From assembly GCA_016219275.1 (NCBI GenBank), contig JACRBM010000040.1, positions 1 to 64,000 of the forward strand: 64,000 bases of DNA, written 5' to 3'. Position 1 is the stretch's first letter; each line of letters begins with the position of its first letter. Origin of the DNA: Chloroflexota bacterium (lineage in GTDB: Bacteria; Chloroflexota; Anaerolineae; UBA4142). Made by a program: the position numbers and the translations under genes. The notes beneath the pieces were generated by a model that worked only from the letters and a program-made list of their open reading frames with translations, was not told where the DNA came from and searched no databases. Shown one piece after another: positions 15,394 to 24,292 of the stretch.

Positions 15394-15432
15394 ACAACCC
15401 CCGCGATTTGCATCGCGGGGGTTGTTGTTTTC
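15394..15432. terminator. Bidirectional intrinsic terminator
   Basis: A 14-bp perfect stem, ACAACCCCCGCGAT with loop TTGC, followed by T-rich GTTTTC. It sits between the convergent ligase and cytochrome genes. Confidence 0.88.
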
Positions 15433-15448
15433 TCGCGCAGAAATATTG

Positions 15449-16399
15449 TTACTTTTTCTTGTACGGGATCGGGTGCGGGTCGTGGCACACGACACAATCT
15501 TCTTCGCCGCGAATGTTATTGCCAATCGCGTAATCCTTGCCGGTCGTGTGGCACACCGTACACCCAGCATCCACCGCCGCCGACTTGGCGACCGGTTTGA
15601 ACGTGGTCGTATCGGCAAACTGGTTCAGATAGATGACCGCTTGCGCGGCGACATCGCCAGTCAATCTACCGCATCGCTCCGAACGTTCATCCGAGCCAGA
15701 CGCGAGCTTTGACGCCAGACACCAATTCGTCACGGACACGTGGCACAGCGTCGAGTTCGACACGCTTGCCACCAGCACCTTGTCGGATTTGTACTTGTCA
15801 ACCAGGAATTTGTGGTCTTTGGCGTACTGATTGCTCAGGTCGCTAGGGAATGGCGTTTTGGAATACCAGAGCGCCAATTCCTTGACGATTTTGCGCCAGG
15901 TGTCTTTATCCACTAACAAGTTGATCGCCGCGCCCGCGCCGTTCAGCGCGCCGCACAGACTACCCATCCCAGCAAAGCCAGTCTCACCGAACATCATCAG
16001 TTCACTCGGAACCTGGGTGTACGGAAATCCGACTACTTCTTTCAGCGTGTCCATGATCGCGCCAAACGCGCCATAGCAACACGCGCCGTTGTAGTAACCC
16101 AGGTGCCCTTTTTTTCGAACGAGTTCCGGATCAAGTTTTTTGTAGGGCCATGGTACTTTCGGAATCGCCTTGACCACCTCTTTCATCACTTCGACCGGAA
16201 CTTCTTTGACGACTTCTTTGATTTTCTCGACCGGGACTTCCTTTGTGACCTCTTTGATCTTCTCGACCGGCACCTCTTTGATGATTTCTTTCGGCGCACA
16301 GCCCGCCAAGCCCAGAACACCGGCTCCCGTCACCACGCCCGTCGCGAGCGTACCTGCTTTGATCAAGAATCCTCGACGCGAAATTGTCTGCTCGTCCAT
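15449..16399 (-). CDS. Tat-exported lipoprotein c-type cytochrome, split-Soret / C_GCAxxG type
   Basis: A 316-residue protein. It begins with a twin-arginine signal (ISRRGFLIKAG) and a lipobox LAGC (Cys34), so it is probably folded before export and lipid-anchored outside. Residues 38-75 are a charged repeat of EVPVEKIKEV units, likely a rod-like spacer. The core has a NGACCYGAFGAIM motif like the C_GCAxxG_C_C family and split-Soret cytochrome c. The C-terminus has two haem sites, CTVCH and CVVCH, with further Cys in TLCHVSVTNWC. The start follows GAGGAGG. An electron-transfer role is likely; its partner is unknown. Confidence 0.85.
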   Translation of the reverse strand: MDEQTISRRGFLIKAGTLATGVVTGAGVLGLAGCAPKEIIKEVPVEKIKEVTKEVPVEKIKEVVKEVPVEVMKEVVKAIPKVPWPYKKLDPELVRKKGHLGYYNGACCYGAFGAIMDTLKEVVGFPYTQVPSELMMFGETGFAGMGSLCGALNGAGAAINLLVDKDTWRKIVKELALWYSKTPFPSDLSNQYAKDHKFLVDKYKSDKVLVASVSNSTLCHVSVTNWCLASKLASGSDERSERCGRLTGDVAAQAVIYLNQFADTTTFKPVAKSAAVDAGCTVCHTTGKDYAIGNNIRGEEDCVVCHDPHPIPYKKK

Positions 16400-16525
16400 T
16401 ACTACGACCTCCTCATTGAAGTTAGGGCACTTGCTGGTCGTGAGTGTATAGGGAATCTGGGTTAGCGTCTATCGGGTAAGAACCGGAAATCCCCTAGAGT
16501 GATTTACCTATTTTGAAAAACCAAA

Positions 16526-16552
16526 GGGCGAGAATTGTCTTCTCGCCCCATG
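16526..16552. terminator. Hairpin, possible terminator
   Basis: GGGCGAGAA, TTGT and CTTCTCGCCC form a compact stem in the 255-bp gap between the cytochrome and MOSC genes. The rest of the gap shows only two ATATTCAAAAA motifs and no gene. Confidence 0.5.
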
Positions 16553-16654
16553 CCGGAAAAACCTGGATCATATTCAAAAAACTTTATCTTTGTGTGCGCC
16601 ATTCGACGCCGACAAAGCCAGAGTCATATTCAAAAAGCATAATCCTTTGCCCGA

Positions 16655-17080
16655 TCAATCTGCTCGCACGACCGCATCGCCCACGTGAATCGCGCCGCCT
16701 TCAACGACGCGCGCGAGCATCCCGCGCTGATTCTCCATCGCCGCGCGCAACCCAGGACGCAGGTCTTCGACAAACTCACACGGCACACAGAACTTGGTGA
16801 TCTCGAACAGCGCATCGCCCACGCGCAAGCGCGTACCCAGCGCGAGCGAATGCAAAACGATGCCGCGCGTCGTGATATTCTCGCGCACCACACCGGCTTG
16901 CAATCCAAACGCACCGAGCGTCTCTTCGTCCATCAGCAAGACCTGCCGCGCGCTGCCCTGCCGCGCGTGCGCGTCGCCCTCCAGACCCAGGTCGGCAATC
17001 GCGCGCACGGATGTTTTGCTTTGCATCGGTTGACCGCGCGTCGCGCAGATTTGCAGATTGATTATCGTTCCCGTACTCAA
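16655..17080 (-). CDS. MOSC-domain protein
   Basis: A 141-residue single-domain MOSC protein (molybdenum cofactor sulfurase C-terminal domain). Visible signatures are DLGLEGDAHARQGSARQVLL, the RENITTRG turn, FCVPCEFVEDL with the MOSC-type cysteine, and the terminal GGAIHVGDAV. MOSC domains handle Mo cofactor or sulfur transfer, which fits a genome with Mo hydroxylases, though the gene is distant from them. TTG 17080 is taken as start because AGGAGGGCAAC lies just upstream; the next in-frame ATG would delete the first strand. Confidence 0.9.
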   Translation of the reverse strand: MSTGTIINLQICATRGQPMQSKTSVRAIADLGLEGDAHARQGSARQVLLMDEETLGAFGLQAGVVRENITTRGIVLHSLALGTRLRVGDALFEITKFCVPCEFVEDLRPGLRAAMENQRGMLARVVEGGAIHVGDAVVRAD

Positions 17081-17097
17081 GTTGCCCTCCTGTTGTG

Positions 17098-17146
17098 ACC
17101 GCCGCTCTTGATTTGGCGGCGGTCGGCAGTCGGCGGTCTGCCGTCA
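17098..17146. repeat. GGCGGTC / GACCGCC complementary heptads
   Basis: GACCGCCGCTC, a short centre and GGCGGCGGTCGGCAGTCGGC. It is the same unit type as the in-frame insertion at 51294-51352. Confidence 0.7.
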
Positions 17147-17818
17147 CCCCGGCAATATCTCCCAGCGATTCGCGCGCGCGTGTTCGGCTAGATGCGCGTC
17201 GGGGTACACCGCAACCGGATGCCCGACCATTTCGAACAGCGCCATATCGCTGATCGAATCCGCGTACGCGTAACTCGCGGCGAAATCAATTTCGATGCCG
17301 CGCGCGGCGAGAAACTCGCGGGTCAACAATTGCTTTTCGGTACCCATACACACGCGCGAACTAACGCGCCCAGACAGGTGTCCATCCTTCATTTCGATGG
17401 ACGTGCCGATGACACCCGTCGCGCCGAGCGCCTCGCCGATCAACCGCAACGTCGGCTCAAGCATCGCGGAGACGAGAAAGACCGGATGATCTTGCGCGAG
17501 GTGTTCGCGCAACTTTGCAATGATGTCGTCGCGCGCGGTCGGGCGAATGTATTGCTCGGCGACCCAGCGAAACGCCGCGTCGCCCTGCGTCGCGCTCCAC
17601 CCTTGCACGAGCGAACCCAGGTGCGTGACCCAGGGTTTGCGAAAATCTTCTTCACTGATGAGGCGCAACTTGCGGAAAAAGTACAGCGGCAACAAACCAT
17701 AAAAGTACATGCGCGTGCGTGTCTTGTAGCCGTGCTCGGCAACGTACTGCATCAACCCGCGCCACATGTTCGCGGTGTAGAGTGTACCATCAACATCAAA
17801 AAAAGCGGCTGTTTGCAT
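17144..17818 (-). CDS. HAD-IB phosphatase, phosphoserine phosphatase-like
   Basis: A 224-residue HAD-superfamily phosphatase of subfamily IB. Motif I is FFDVDGTLYTAN (nucleophile and acid Asp), motif II FLVSAM, and motif III/IV YAYADSISDMALFEMVGHPV. A helical cap lies between residues 15 and 100. Such proteins dephosphorylate phosphoserine or phospholipid precursors, and the substrate is not determinable here. GGAG is not obvious upstream. Confidence 0.88.
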   Translation of the reverse strand: MQTAAFFDVDGTLYTANMWRGLMQYVAEHGYKTRTRMYFYGLLPLYFFRKLRLISEEDFRKPWVTHLGSLVQGWSATQGDAAFRWVAEQYIRPTARDDIIAKLREHLAQDHPVFLVSAMLEPTLRLIGEALGATGVIGTSIEMKDGHLSGRVSSRVCMGTEKQLLTREFLAARGIEIDFAASYAYADSISDMALFEMVGHPVAVYPDAHLAEHARANRWEILPG

Positions 17819-17840
17819 AGGGGTTGTTAGGTTTCAAGTT

Positions 17841-18296
17841 TCAGGTCTTGGTGGCGCGCCGTCGGTGGCGAGGCGAAAGTCCGGTAGCATTCGCAAGTGT
17901 TTCTTTCGCGGTTGTTTGTGCTTCGCTCGTCGAACCCAAGTAATCGGTGATGCGTAGCTCGTCGTTGATGGCGCATTTGTCCGGGTTCCACACGATCATT
18001 TGTTGGTCACGACTGATTTCGTACTTGACGCGCTCTTCTGCCGCGGCGTGATACACCGATGGAATCCAGCGCAACGGAATCGAAAGCACGCGTGCGTCAG
18101 TCAATTCAATGTGCACATAATCGGAATCGAAACGCGCGGTCTTAATTCGTGCTTCTTTTGGAAACGTGTATGCTGATGCCGGGTAAGGAATATCGTACCA
18201 AACGGCTTGGGCGGTTCTAGCCCGCTTGACGTTTGTGTACATGCCACGCTTGGAGTAAGCGTGTGCGATTCTTTTTGATGATTCTGAGCGCATCAT
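17841..18296 (-). CDS. DUF2442 protein
   Basis: A 151-residue protein with a central DUF2442 domain (residues about 50-118): ARFDSDYVHIELTDARVLSI, PLRWIPSVYHAAAEER, then ISRDQQMIVWNPDKCAIND. The N-terminal 45 residues and the basic tail (PRHRRRATKT) are extra. DUF2442 proteins are usually 80-100 residues and commonly pair with DUF4160 proteins, as here. Two adjacent ATGs (18296, 18293) follow AAAAGGAG. The pair is often suspected to be toxin-antitoxin-like; that is unproven. The segment is more AT-rich than its surroundings. Confidence 0.8.
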   Translation of the reverse strand: MMRSESSKRIAHAYSKRGMYTNVKRARTAQAVWYDIPYPASAYTFPKEARIKTARFDSDYVHIELTDARVLSIPLRWIPSVYHAAAEERVKYEISRDQQMIVWNPDKCAINDELRITDYLGSTSEAQTTAKETLANATGLSPRHRRRATKT

Positions 18297-18306
18297 TCAA
18301 CTCCTT

Positions 18307-18486
18307 TTAATCCAGCGTGTGTCCGATTTGCGCAATTTCGATTTCAGGTTCTAGCCAAATCTTCGGGTCGCCAGCATCATTTTGCGATCCTTTGCCAATA
18401 TGCACGCTCGCACGATCTTCATTCAGGGCGTCGTAACTATGAAACCAGAAAACGAATTGACCCTGCTTGAATACACGCGGACTCAT
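18307..18486 (-). CDS. Short DUF4160 protein
   Basis: A 59-residue frame starting MSPRVFKQGQFVFWFHSYDA and ending EIEIAQIGHTLD. The pattern is that of DUF4160: a hydrophobic strand FVFWFHSYD, a VHIGKG segment and KIWLEPEIEIA. It ends ten bases before the DUF2442 start, and the DUF2442 ribosome binding site (AAAAGGAG) overlaps its stop codon, so the two are translated from one message. Confidence 0.75.
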   Translation of the reverse strand: MSPRVFKQGQFVFWFHSYDALNEDRASVHIGKGSQNDAGDPKIWLEPEIEIAQIGHTLD

Positions 18487-18625
18487 TGGATTCTCCGTGA
18501 GCTAATTTTATCACCAATTTGGTAGAACGCGCAACGCGAAATGTGCCGGCTCGCGAATGGAACATCACAATACGCGAGTTACGCGACGGTGGCGGATCGG
18601 TGGTCAGGTGTTCCCAGACACGCAT

Positions 18626-19114
18626 CTACTTGCGAAAGACGAGATTGAGTACGATGGTTGCGATGACAGCCAAAATGAAGAACGTAGCTGCCGATGCTAC
18701 TGTCACGGCTGCGGTCATGAGGTATTTCACAGCACCGCTCTTTTGCGAGCGAAAAATACGCGCATTGATTGCAAAAGCAGTTGCACCGCATAACGCCCCT
18801 AGCCCACCGCCGATAAAAAGCAAGAGAATAGGAATTCCTGACCATAGTAACTGATACCATTTGAACGGTTCGGCGATGTGGATCGTCTTTCCATCGACCA
18901 CAAGTTGTGGAACAGGGTCAAGCCCCAGTACCGCACTATGAATTTGCGCCACTATTTCGGTGCCGTCATTTCTGCGAAGTATGAACTGACCTCTCTTCTT
19001 CCCTTTGGGCGCCGGTTGACCGTCAACTAAGAGTTTAGACCCTGTGAAAAATCCTTGCGGAGTCAATGACAGATGTTGTCCTTCAAATCCTTCGATGGCA
19101 ACTAGGTATTCCAT
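18626..19114 (-). CDS. Membrane protein of unknown function
   Basis: A 162-residue protein. The N-terminal half is soluble and beta-rich: MEYLVAIEGFEGQHLSL, FFTGSKLLVDGQPAPKGKK, TIHIAEPFKWYQ. Two hydrophobic helices follow (GIPILLLFIGGGLGALCG and AAVTVASAATFFILAVIA). ATG 19114 has AAGGAG six bases upstream; the longer open frame has no site. No family was recognised. Confidence 0.7.
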   Translation of the reverse strand: MEYLVAIEGFEGQHLSLTPQGFFTGSKLLVDGQPAPKGKKRGQFILRRNDGTEIVAQIHSAVLGLDPVPQLVVDGKTIHIAEPFKWYQLLWSGIPILLLFIGGGLGALCGATAFAINARIFRSQKSGAVKYLMTAAVTVASAATFFILAVIATIVLNLVFRK

Positions 19115-19282
19115 GATGCTCCTTGAAAATAATGATTTTGAGTCTGGCGTGACTTTCCTTGTAGCTGAGCGTGCTACTCCACCGCAGCAGGATGTCTGGG
19201 AACCAGGGCTTTCCCACCCAGACGCGAGAAGCATCTCACCGTGGTACGCTTCGCGCACCCAGGATTCAGCAATCCACACTCT

Positions 19283-19318
19283 CACTTTGAACTTTTGACT
19301 TGCAACTTTTAACTTGAC
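19283..19318. repeat. AACTTTT heptad array
   Basis: TGAACTTTTGACTTGCAACT and further TTTAACT units reach the stop codon of the ABC ATPase gene. No gene is seen in 19115-19308. Confidence 0.7.
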
Positions 19319-20841
19319 ATCCTCTTCGCCCCCGCCATCATCAAACCCAGCTCGTCCACGGGTGTGGTCGGCGGAACGATGCCGACGATCTCGCCTTCGT
19401 ACATCACCGCGATGCGGTCCGCCAACGCGAGCACCTCATCGAGGTCTTCGCTAATCAGCAAAATCGCCGTGCCCTGGTTGCGCTGTTCGATCAATCGCTT
19501 ATGGATGTACTCGGTCGCGCCAATGTCCACGCCACGCGTCGGTTGCGCCGCGATGAGCAATTTCGGTTGGCGCGTGAGTTCACGCGCCATAATCAATTTC
19601 TGAATGTTGCCGCCGGACAATGCCTTGACCGGCGTATCGAGCGTCGGTGTTTTCACATCGTACTCGCGCACGAGTGTCGCGGCGTGCGCCTGGATTTTTC
19701 CGAAATCGAAAAACGTCGCGCGTGCGAGTGGCGCGTCCGCGTGCGTTTCGAGAATCGCGTTTTCCTGGACGGTGAAATCGCGAATCACGCCCATCGTCAT
19801 TCGTTCTTCGGGAATGAACGCGACGCTTGCCGCGATGATTTCGGCGGGCGCATGATTCGTCAAATCGCGACCGTTGACGACAACCGTGCCGTTCTCCGCG
19901 CGACGCAAACCGGCAATCGTCTCGGCGAGTTCACGCTGACCGTTGCCGGACACGCCCGCAATGGCGACGATTTCTCCGGCGCACACGTCGAGCGCAAGAT
20001 TCTTGACGGCGGGCAAACCCTTGTCGCTCAACGCGGTCAAGCCGCGCACCTGCAACACATTCGCGTTCGCGGTGACCTGGGGTTTGTCCCACGCGGTCAC
20101 CACATCGCGCCCGACCATCATCCGCGCGAGTTCTTTCTGCGTCGTGTTCTTCGTCGCGACGGTGCCGACGACGCGACCATCGCGCAAGACCGTGACGCGA
20201 TGGCTAATCTGCATCACCTCGTGGAGTTTGTGGCTGATAAAGATGAGCGCGTGCCCCGTGTCGGTCAATTTTTTCAGCGTGCCGAACAACTCATCCACTT
20301 CTTGCGGCGTCAGTACTGCGGTCGGTTCGTCGAGAATCAACACCGCGGCGTCGCGATACAACGCCTTGAGAATTTCGACGCGTTGTTGTTGCCCGACCGC
20401 AAGTTGCCACACGAGCGCGTGCGGGTCCACATTCAAACCGTACTGCGATGCCAGGTCGCGGATACGCGCACTCACCTTGTCGAGGTCGGTCATCGGTTCA
20501 CGCGAGGAGGCAAGCCCCAGCGCGATATTTTCCGCGACGGTGAACGGCGGCACGAGCTGAAAGTGCTGGTGCACCATCCCGATGCCTTGCCGCAACGCGT
20601 CGGTCGGCGATTTGATTTTGATTGGCGCGCCATTGATGAGAACTTCGCCCTCGTCCGGTTTATACAAACCGTAAAGAATTTTCATCAGCGTGGACTTGCC
20701 CGCGCCATTCTCGCCAAGCAATGCGTGAATTTCGCCCGCGCGCACGTCGAACGACACGCGATCATTCGCGAGCACACCGGGAAAACGTTTCGTGATGCCG
20801 CGCAGTTCGACGGATTGAATAGTCGGTCGGGATGTGGACAT
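19309..20841 (-). CDS. Nucleoside-type ABC transporter ATPase (two nucleotide-binding domains)
   Basis: A 510-residue duplicated ATPase of the RbsA/NupO kind. Domain 1 has Walker A GENGAGKST, signature LAVGQQQRVEILKAL and Walker B VLILDEPTAVLTPQE. Domain 2 is degenerate at Walker A (GVSGNGQRE) with signature LSGGNIQKLIMAREL and LLIAAQPTRGVDIGA. One catalytic and one structural site are typical of this subfamily. It is the last gene of a permease-permease-binding protein-ATPase operon and powers import. Confidence 0.95.
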   Translation of the reverse strand: MSTSRPTIQSVELRGITKRFPGVLANDRVSFDVRAGEIHALLGENGAGKSTLMKILYGLYKPDEGEVLINGAPIKIKSPTDALRQGIGMVHQHFQLVPPFTVAENIALGLASSREPMTDLDKVSARIRDLASQYGLNVDPHALVWQLAVGQQQRVEILKALYRDAAVLILDEPTAVLTPQEVDELFGTLKKLTDTGHALIFISHKLHEVMQISHRVTVLRDGRVVGTVATKNTTQKELARMMVGRDVVTAWDKPQVTANANVLQVRGLTALSDKGLPAVKNLALDVCAGEIVAIAGVSGNGQRELAETIAGLRRAENGTVVVNGRDLTNHAPAEIIAASVAFIPEERMTMGVIRDFTVQENAILETHADAPLARATFFDFGKIQAHAATLVREYDVKTPTLDTPVKALSGGNIQKLIMARELTRQPKLLIAAQPTRGVDIGATEYIHKRLIEQRNQGTAILLISEDLDEVLALADRIAVMYEGEIVGIVPPTTPVDELGLMMAGAKRMSS

Positions 20842-20845
20842 AGAG

Positions 20846-20908
20846 TTCCTAAAGTTCCCTCAGTTCCCTTGCTTCCCTTTGAAGGAAATGAGGGAACTGA
20901 GGGTAATG
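20846..20908. repeat. Complementary arrays CAGTTCCCT / AGGGAACTG
   Basis: TTCCCTCAGTTCCC on one side and GAGGGAACTGAGGG on the other form a hairpin between the binding-protein and ATPase genes. It could affect relative expression of the operon's last gene. Confidence 0.75.
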
Positions 20909-20917
20909 TGTTCGTGC

Positions 20918-21931
20918 TTACTTGACGCCCGTTTGAATCTTGCCGTCAATCAAACCCTGGACGGTATCGTCCGCGAGTTTCTTGACATCGGCAGGCAAGG
21001 TGTAATCCTTGTTGTATTCGACGACGAGCACCTTGTTCTTGAGCGTGCCGATCATCACCTCGCCGCCCAGCTTGCCGGCTTTGGTGTTATCAATCATTTG
21101 CTTGACGAACGGCGTCCAATCGTAAACCTGGGTCGCGACGACGTTCTTGGGCGCGAGCGATGCTTGCGACGATTGATTGCCGAACCACGCGGCGTTCTTT
21201 TCTTTCACGACGCCGATCGCGCCGACGACCGCTTGCGACGTGCCGGTCAACATATCCGCGCCGTTCGCGATCATTGTTTGCGCGGCTTGCGACATCAACG
21301 CGACATCGCTGAACGATTGCGTGAACGTCTTGGCGATTTTGGCGTTCGGGTTGGTCGCTTTGACGCCGGCTTCAAAGCCGTTGATGTGCAACGCGCCATC
21401 ACCTGCGGGAATGGGTCCGATGAGACCGAAACCGCCGGTCTTGGACAGTTTCGCGGCGATCACACCCAGCACGTAACCGCCCTGATCGGCTTGCACAGTG
21501 TAGGCGTTAATGTTCTTGACGCCCTTTGCCGCGAACGTGTCCACGGCGGTGCCCCACGCAAACGCGACTTTGGGGAAATCGGGCGCGATGTCCGCGAGCG
21601 ACGCGCCGTATTGCGAACCGTGCGCGATCACGAGGTCAAAACCCTTGCCGGCGTAATCGCGAATCGCGGCGGCGGCATCCGGGACGTTGCCCAGGTTATC
21701 GGTGAAAACGAAATCAAACTTGTCCTTACCCATTTCGGTTTGGACTCTTTTCAACGCGTCTACCATGCTCTGGCTGAACGCGAGATCGTTCGCCGCGCTC
21801 GGCATAATCACCGCGACGCGGAACGGTTTCGCCGGCACCGCGGTCGGCTTGGGCGCTTCGGTCGGCGGCGCGGCGCACGCGACCAACGTAATCGTCGCGA
21901 TGACCAGCAAAACAAAAATCAGTCGTTTCAT
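20918..21931 (-). CDS. BMP-family nucleoside-binding lipoprotein
   Basis: A 337-residue periplasmic-type binding lipoprotein of the BMP/PnrA family, which binds purine nucleosides. The signal is MKRLIFVLLVIATITLVAC with lipobox VACA (mature Cys19), then a Pro-rich linker. Domain marks are VIMPSAANDLAFSQSM, VIAHGSQYGASLADIA, AGDGALHINGFEAGV and YDWTPFVKQMID. It delivers substrate to the two permeases encoded upstream. The start follows GGAGGAGAA. Confidence 0.94.
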   Translation of the reverse strand: MKRLIFVLLVIATITLVACAAPPTEAPKPTAVPAKPFRVAVIMPSAANDLAFSQSMVDALKRVQTEMGKDKFDFVFTDNLGNVPDAAAAIRDYAGKGFDLVIAHGSQYGASLADIAPDFPKVAFAWGTAVDTFAAKGVKNINAYTVQADQGGYVLGVIAAKLSKTGGFGLIGPIPAGDGALHINGFEAGVKATNPNAKIAKTFTQSFSDVALMSQAAQTMIANGADMLTGTSQAVVGAIGVVKEKNAAWFGNQSSQASLAPKNVVATQVYDWTPFVKQMIDNTKAGKLGGEVMIGTLKNKVLVVEYNKDYTLPADVKKLADDTVQGLIDGKIQTGVK

Positions 21932-21954
21932 TTTTTCTTCTCCTCCGGAAATAG

Positions 21955-22130
21955 TTGGTTAGTGCGTTAGTGCGCTAGTTCGGTAGTGCGATAGTTGGTT
22001 CCTGGGAACATCACCTCCTCGTCAGTGAACAGTGAACAGTCAGCAGGCAACTATCAACAGTCAGCAGTCAACTGTCAACAGTCCGCGCGATGTCTCCATC
22101 CACTTATCCGTTGCCATCCGCTTGTCCGTT
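21955..22130. repeat. Mixed short tandem repeats (TTAGTGCG, CAACAGTC, TTGTCCGT units)
   Basis: An 8-bp array (TTAGTGCG), then seven-base AACAGTC/CAACAGT units like the cyanobacterial STRR sequences, then TTGTCCGT-type units. They fill the 211-bp gap between permease and binding-protein genes. No gene is seen. Confidence 0.8.
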
Positions 22131-22142
22131 TGTCTTCCGTTT

Positions 22143-23078
22143 TCACTCTCCCCGCTCGAACGGTTTCGTCAGCGCGGCGGGTTGCGCGATCACCTGGCGC
22201 GCCGCAAACATCAACGCGATGATCGTCAAAATATACGGCATCATCAACGCGAGATCGGAGGGAATCGGAATGCCGAGCGTTTGAATCCACAACTGCAACG
22301 CGTTGACCATACTGAACAGCAAACAACCCAGCATCACCCGAAACGGTTTCCACGCGCCAAAGTACACGAGCGCGACCGCGATGAATCCTTGCCCGCTGGT
22401 AATGTTTTGTTGAAACACATTCAGCAGCGCAATCGAGAGCGAGGCGCCAGAAAGACCGGCGAACGCGCCGCCGATGATGACGGTGATGTAGCGCACGCGC
22501 GCGACGCTGATGCCGAGCGTGTCCGCGGCTTCCGGGTTTTGTCCGACCGCGCGCACCTTCAATCCGAACGTCGTCTTGTTCAGCACCCACCAAGCAATTG
22601 GCACGAGCGCAAACGCGAGGTAGACCAGCAAATTCTGATTGAAGAAAATTGGACCGACAATCGGCAAATCGGTCAGCACCGGAATTTTGATGTCGGTGAA
22701 ACCCTGGACGGTTTGCGGCGATTTGATCGTGATGCGATAGAGCAAATCGCTCAAGCCAAGCCCGAACAAATAAATGCCGATGCCGCTGATGCCTTGTTCC
22801 GCTTTGAGCGTGACACTGATGAACGCCGTGCCCAAGCCCATCAACGAGCCGACGACGAGCGCGGCAAGCAGTCCAAGCCAGGGATCGCCGGTTTGCAAAA
22901 CGGTGTAGTACGCGGCATACGCGGCGACGAGCATAATTCCTTCGACGCCGAGATTTAGCACGCCGCTGATCTGCCCAAACGTTTCGCCAATCGCGGCGTA
23001 GAGATACGAGGTCGCGAGGCGCACGCCGGAAGTGAGAATGCCGATGAGGACGTGAAGAGAAAAGAGATCGCTAATCAT
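22143..23078 (-). CDS. Nucleoside ABC transporter permease, NupP/NupQ-like
   Basis: A 311-residue permease of the BPD_transp_2 family with about eight to ten membrane segments. Typical stretches are SYLYAAIGETFGQISGVLN, LGVEGIMLVAAYAAYY and VGQNPEAADTLGISVARVRY, the cytoplasmic coupling loop that contacts the ATPase. It follows a longer permease and pairs with it as a heterodimer. Confidence 0.93.
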   Translation of the reverse strand: MISDLFSLHVLIGILTSGVRLATSYLYAAIGETFGQISGVLNLGVEGIMLVAAYAAYYTVLQTGDPWLGLLAALVVGSLMGLGTAFISVTLKAEQGISGIGIYLFGLGLSDLLYRITIKSPQTVQGFTDIKIPVLTDLPIVGPIFFNQNLLVYLAFALVPIAWWVLNKTTFGLKVRAVGQNPEAADTLGISVARVRYITVIIGGAFAGLSGASLSIALLNVFQQNITSGQGFIAVALVYFGAWKPFRVMLGCLLFSMVNALQLWIQTLGIPIPSDLALMMPYILTIIALMFAARQVIAQPAALTKPFERGE

Positions 23079-23081
23079 CGA

Positions 23082-23162
23082 GTTTCCATTTTCGATTTTC
23101 GATTTGCAATTTTCGATTGCCGGGTTTCCAGTCGCAAATCGAAAATCGGCAATCGAAAATTA
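23082..23162. repeat. Complementary TTTTCGA / TCGAAAA heptad arrays
   Basis: ATTTTCGATTTTCGATTTGC on the left and AAATCGAAAATCGGCAATCG on the right of a short centre; an intergenic hairpin between the two permease genes. Confidence 0.85.
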
Positions 23163-24269
23163 CTGGGATGTTTCCGCGCTAGGTATTGCGACTCGCGTTT
23201 CGTCCACGCGTTTCACACTGCGGCGCTGCGCCCAGATTTGGCTCGCGACGACGAACACGACGATCAATCCGTCGAGCGTGATGACGAACGCAGAGGGAAC
23301 CTGGACCGTGCGTTGCAAACTGTTCGCGCCGACGAGTAGCGCGCCGAACAAGATGGACGCGGGAATCGTGCCGAGCGGATGCAGCGAGCCGAACAACGCG
23401 GCGACGATGCCGTTGAACCCGGCGTTGCCGGTAAACCCGTGCGCCGAGCCGTCGCTGAAAACGCGATGCGTGACGCCGAGCAACTCGACCGCGCCACCCA
23501 GTCCCGCGAGCGCGCCGCTCAACAAGAACGCGAGTAGTTGATAACGTTGCACCGAAATCCCGGCGTACTTGGACGCGCGCGGATTGAACCCGACCGCGCG
23601 GATGCGATAGCCAATCGTCGTGCGCCACAACAAAATGTACGCGAGGATCGCGATGACGATACCAAGCGCGATGCCCGCGTGCAAACGCGTCGGCACCCAG
23701 CGCGCGAGATCGGACGCGTTTGGCAGACGCTGCGTTTGCGGAATCTTGATCGCGTTGTCGGCGGTCGTCGGATCAATCAAAACGCCGGTGAGGAGAAAGA
23801 CCAGGAAAAATCCGGCAATCGAATTGAGCATGATTGTGCTCAACACTTCGTTGACGCCGAATTTCACTTTGAGCACACCGGCGATGCCGCCCCAAAACGC
23901 GCCGCCGAGAAATCCGGCGAACAAGCTGGCTGGGACGAGCAAGACCGCGGGCGTATCTTGAAACGTGAGCGCGACCGCGGTTGCGCCGAGCGCGCCCATC
24001 ACGAGTTGCCCTTCGCCGCCGATGTTGATGACGCCGCACCGATATGCGATGCAGGTGCCGATGCCGACGAAGAGCAGCGGTCCGGCTTTTACGAGCGTAT
24101 CGGCAATCGCGTTGGGACTGCCGAACGCGCCCTGCGCCATCGCCGCGTACGCTTCAAGTGGATTCGCGCCGAGCGCGAGCAACATCACCGCGCCGACAAG
24201 CAAGCCCAGTCCGCCGGCGACGAGCGGCACGATGATCGCGTTGAGTCGAGAGAGGTCGAATGATTTCAT
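23160..24269 (-). CDS. Nucleoside ABC transporter permease, larger subunit
   Basis: A 369-residue BPD_transp_2 permease. It begins with a hydrophobic segment VPLVAGGLGLLVGAVMLLAL. The conserved blocks are YRCGVINIGGEGQLVMGALG, KVKFGVNEVLSTIMLNSIAG and the coupling loop GFNPRASKYAGISVQRYQ. First gene of the ABC operon, 23 bp downstream of the HNH nuclease gene on the same strand, so read-through is likely unless a promoter is hidden in the HNH gene. Confidence 0.93.
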   Translation of the reverse strand: MKSFDLSRLNAIIVPLVAGGLGLLVGAVMLLALGANPLEAYAAMAQGAFGSPNAIADTLVKAGPLLFVGIGTCIAYRCGVINIGGEGQLVMGALGATAVALTFQDTPAVLLVPASLFAGFLGGAFWGGIAGVLKVKFGVNEVLSTIMLNSIAGFFLVFLLTGVLIDPTTADNAIKIPQTQRLPNASDLARWVPTRLHAGIALGIVIAILAYILLWRTTIGYRIRAVGFNPRASKYAGISVQRYQLLAFLLSGALAGLGGAVELLGVTHRVFSDGSAHGFTGNAGFNGIVAALFGSLHPLGTIPASILFGALLVGANSLQRTVQVPSAFVITLDGLIVVFVVASQIWAQRRSVKRVDETRVAIPSAETSQ

Positions 24270-24292
24270 GGATGGATGAAAATGTCCTTTCG

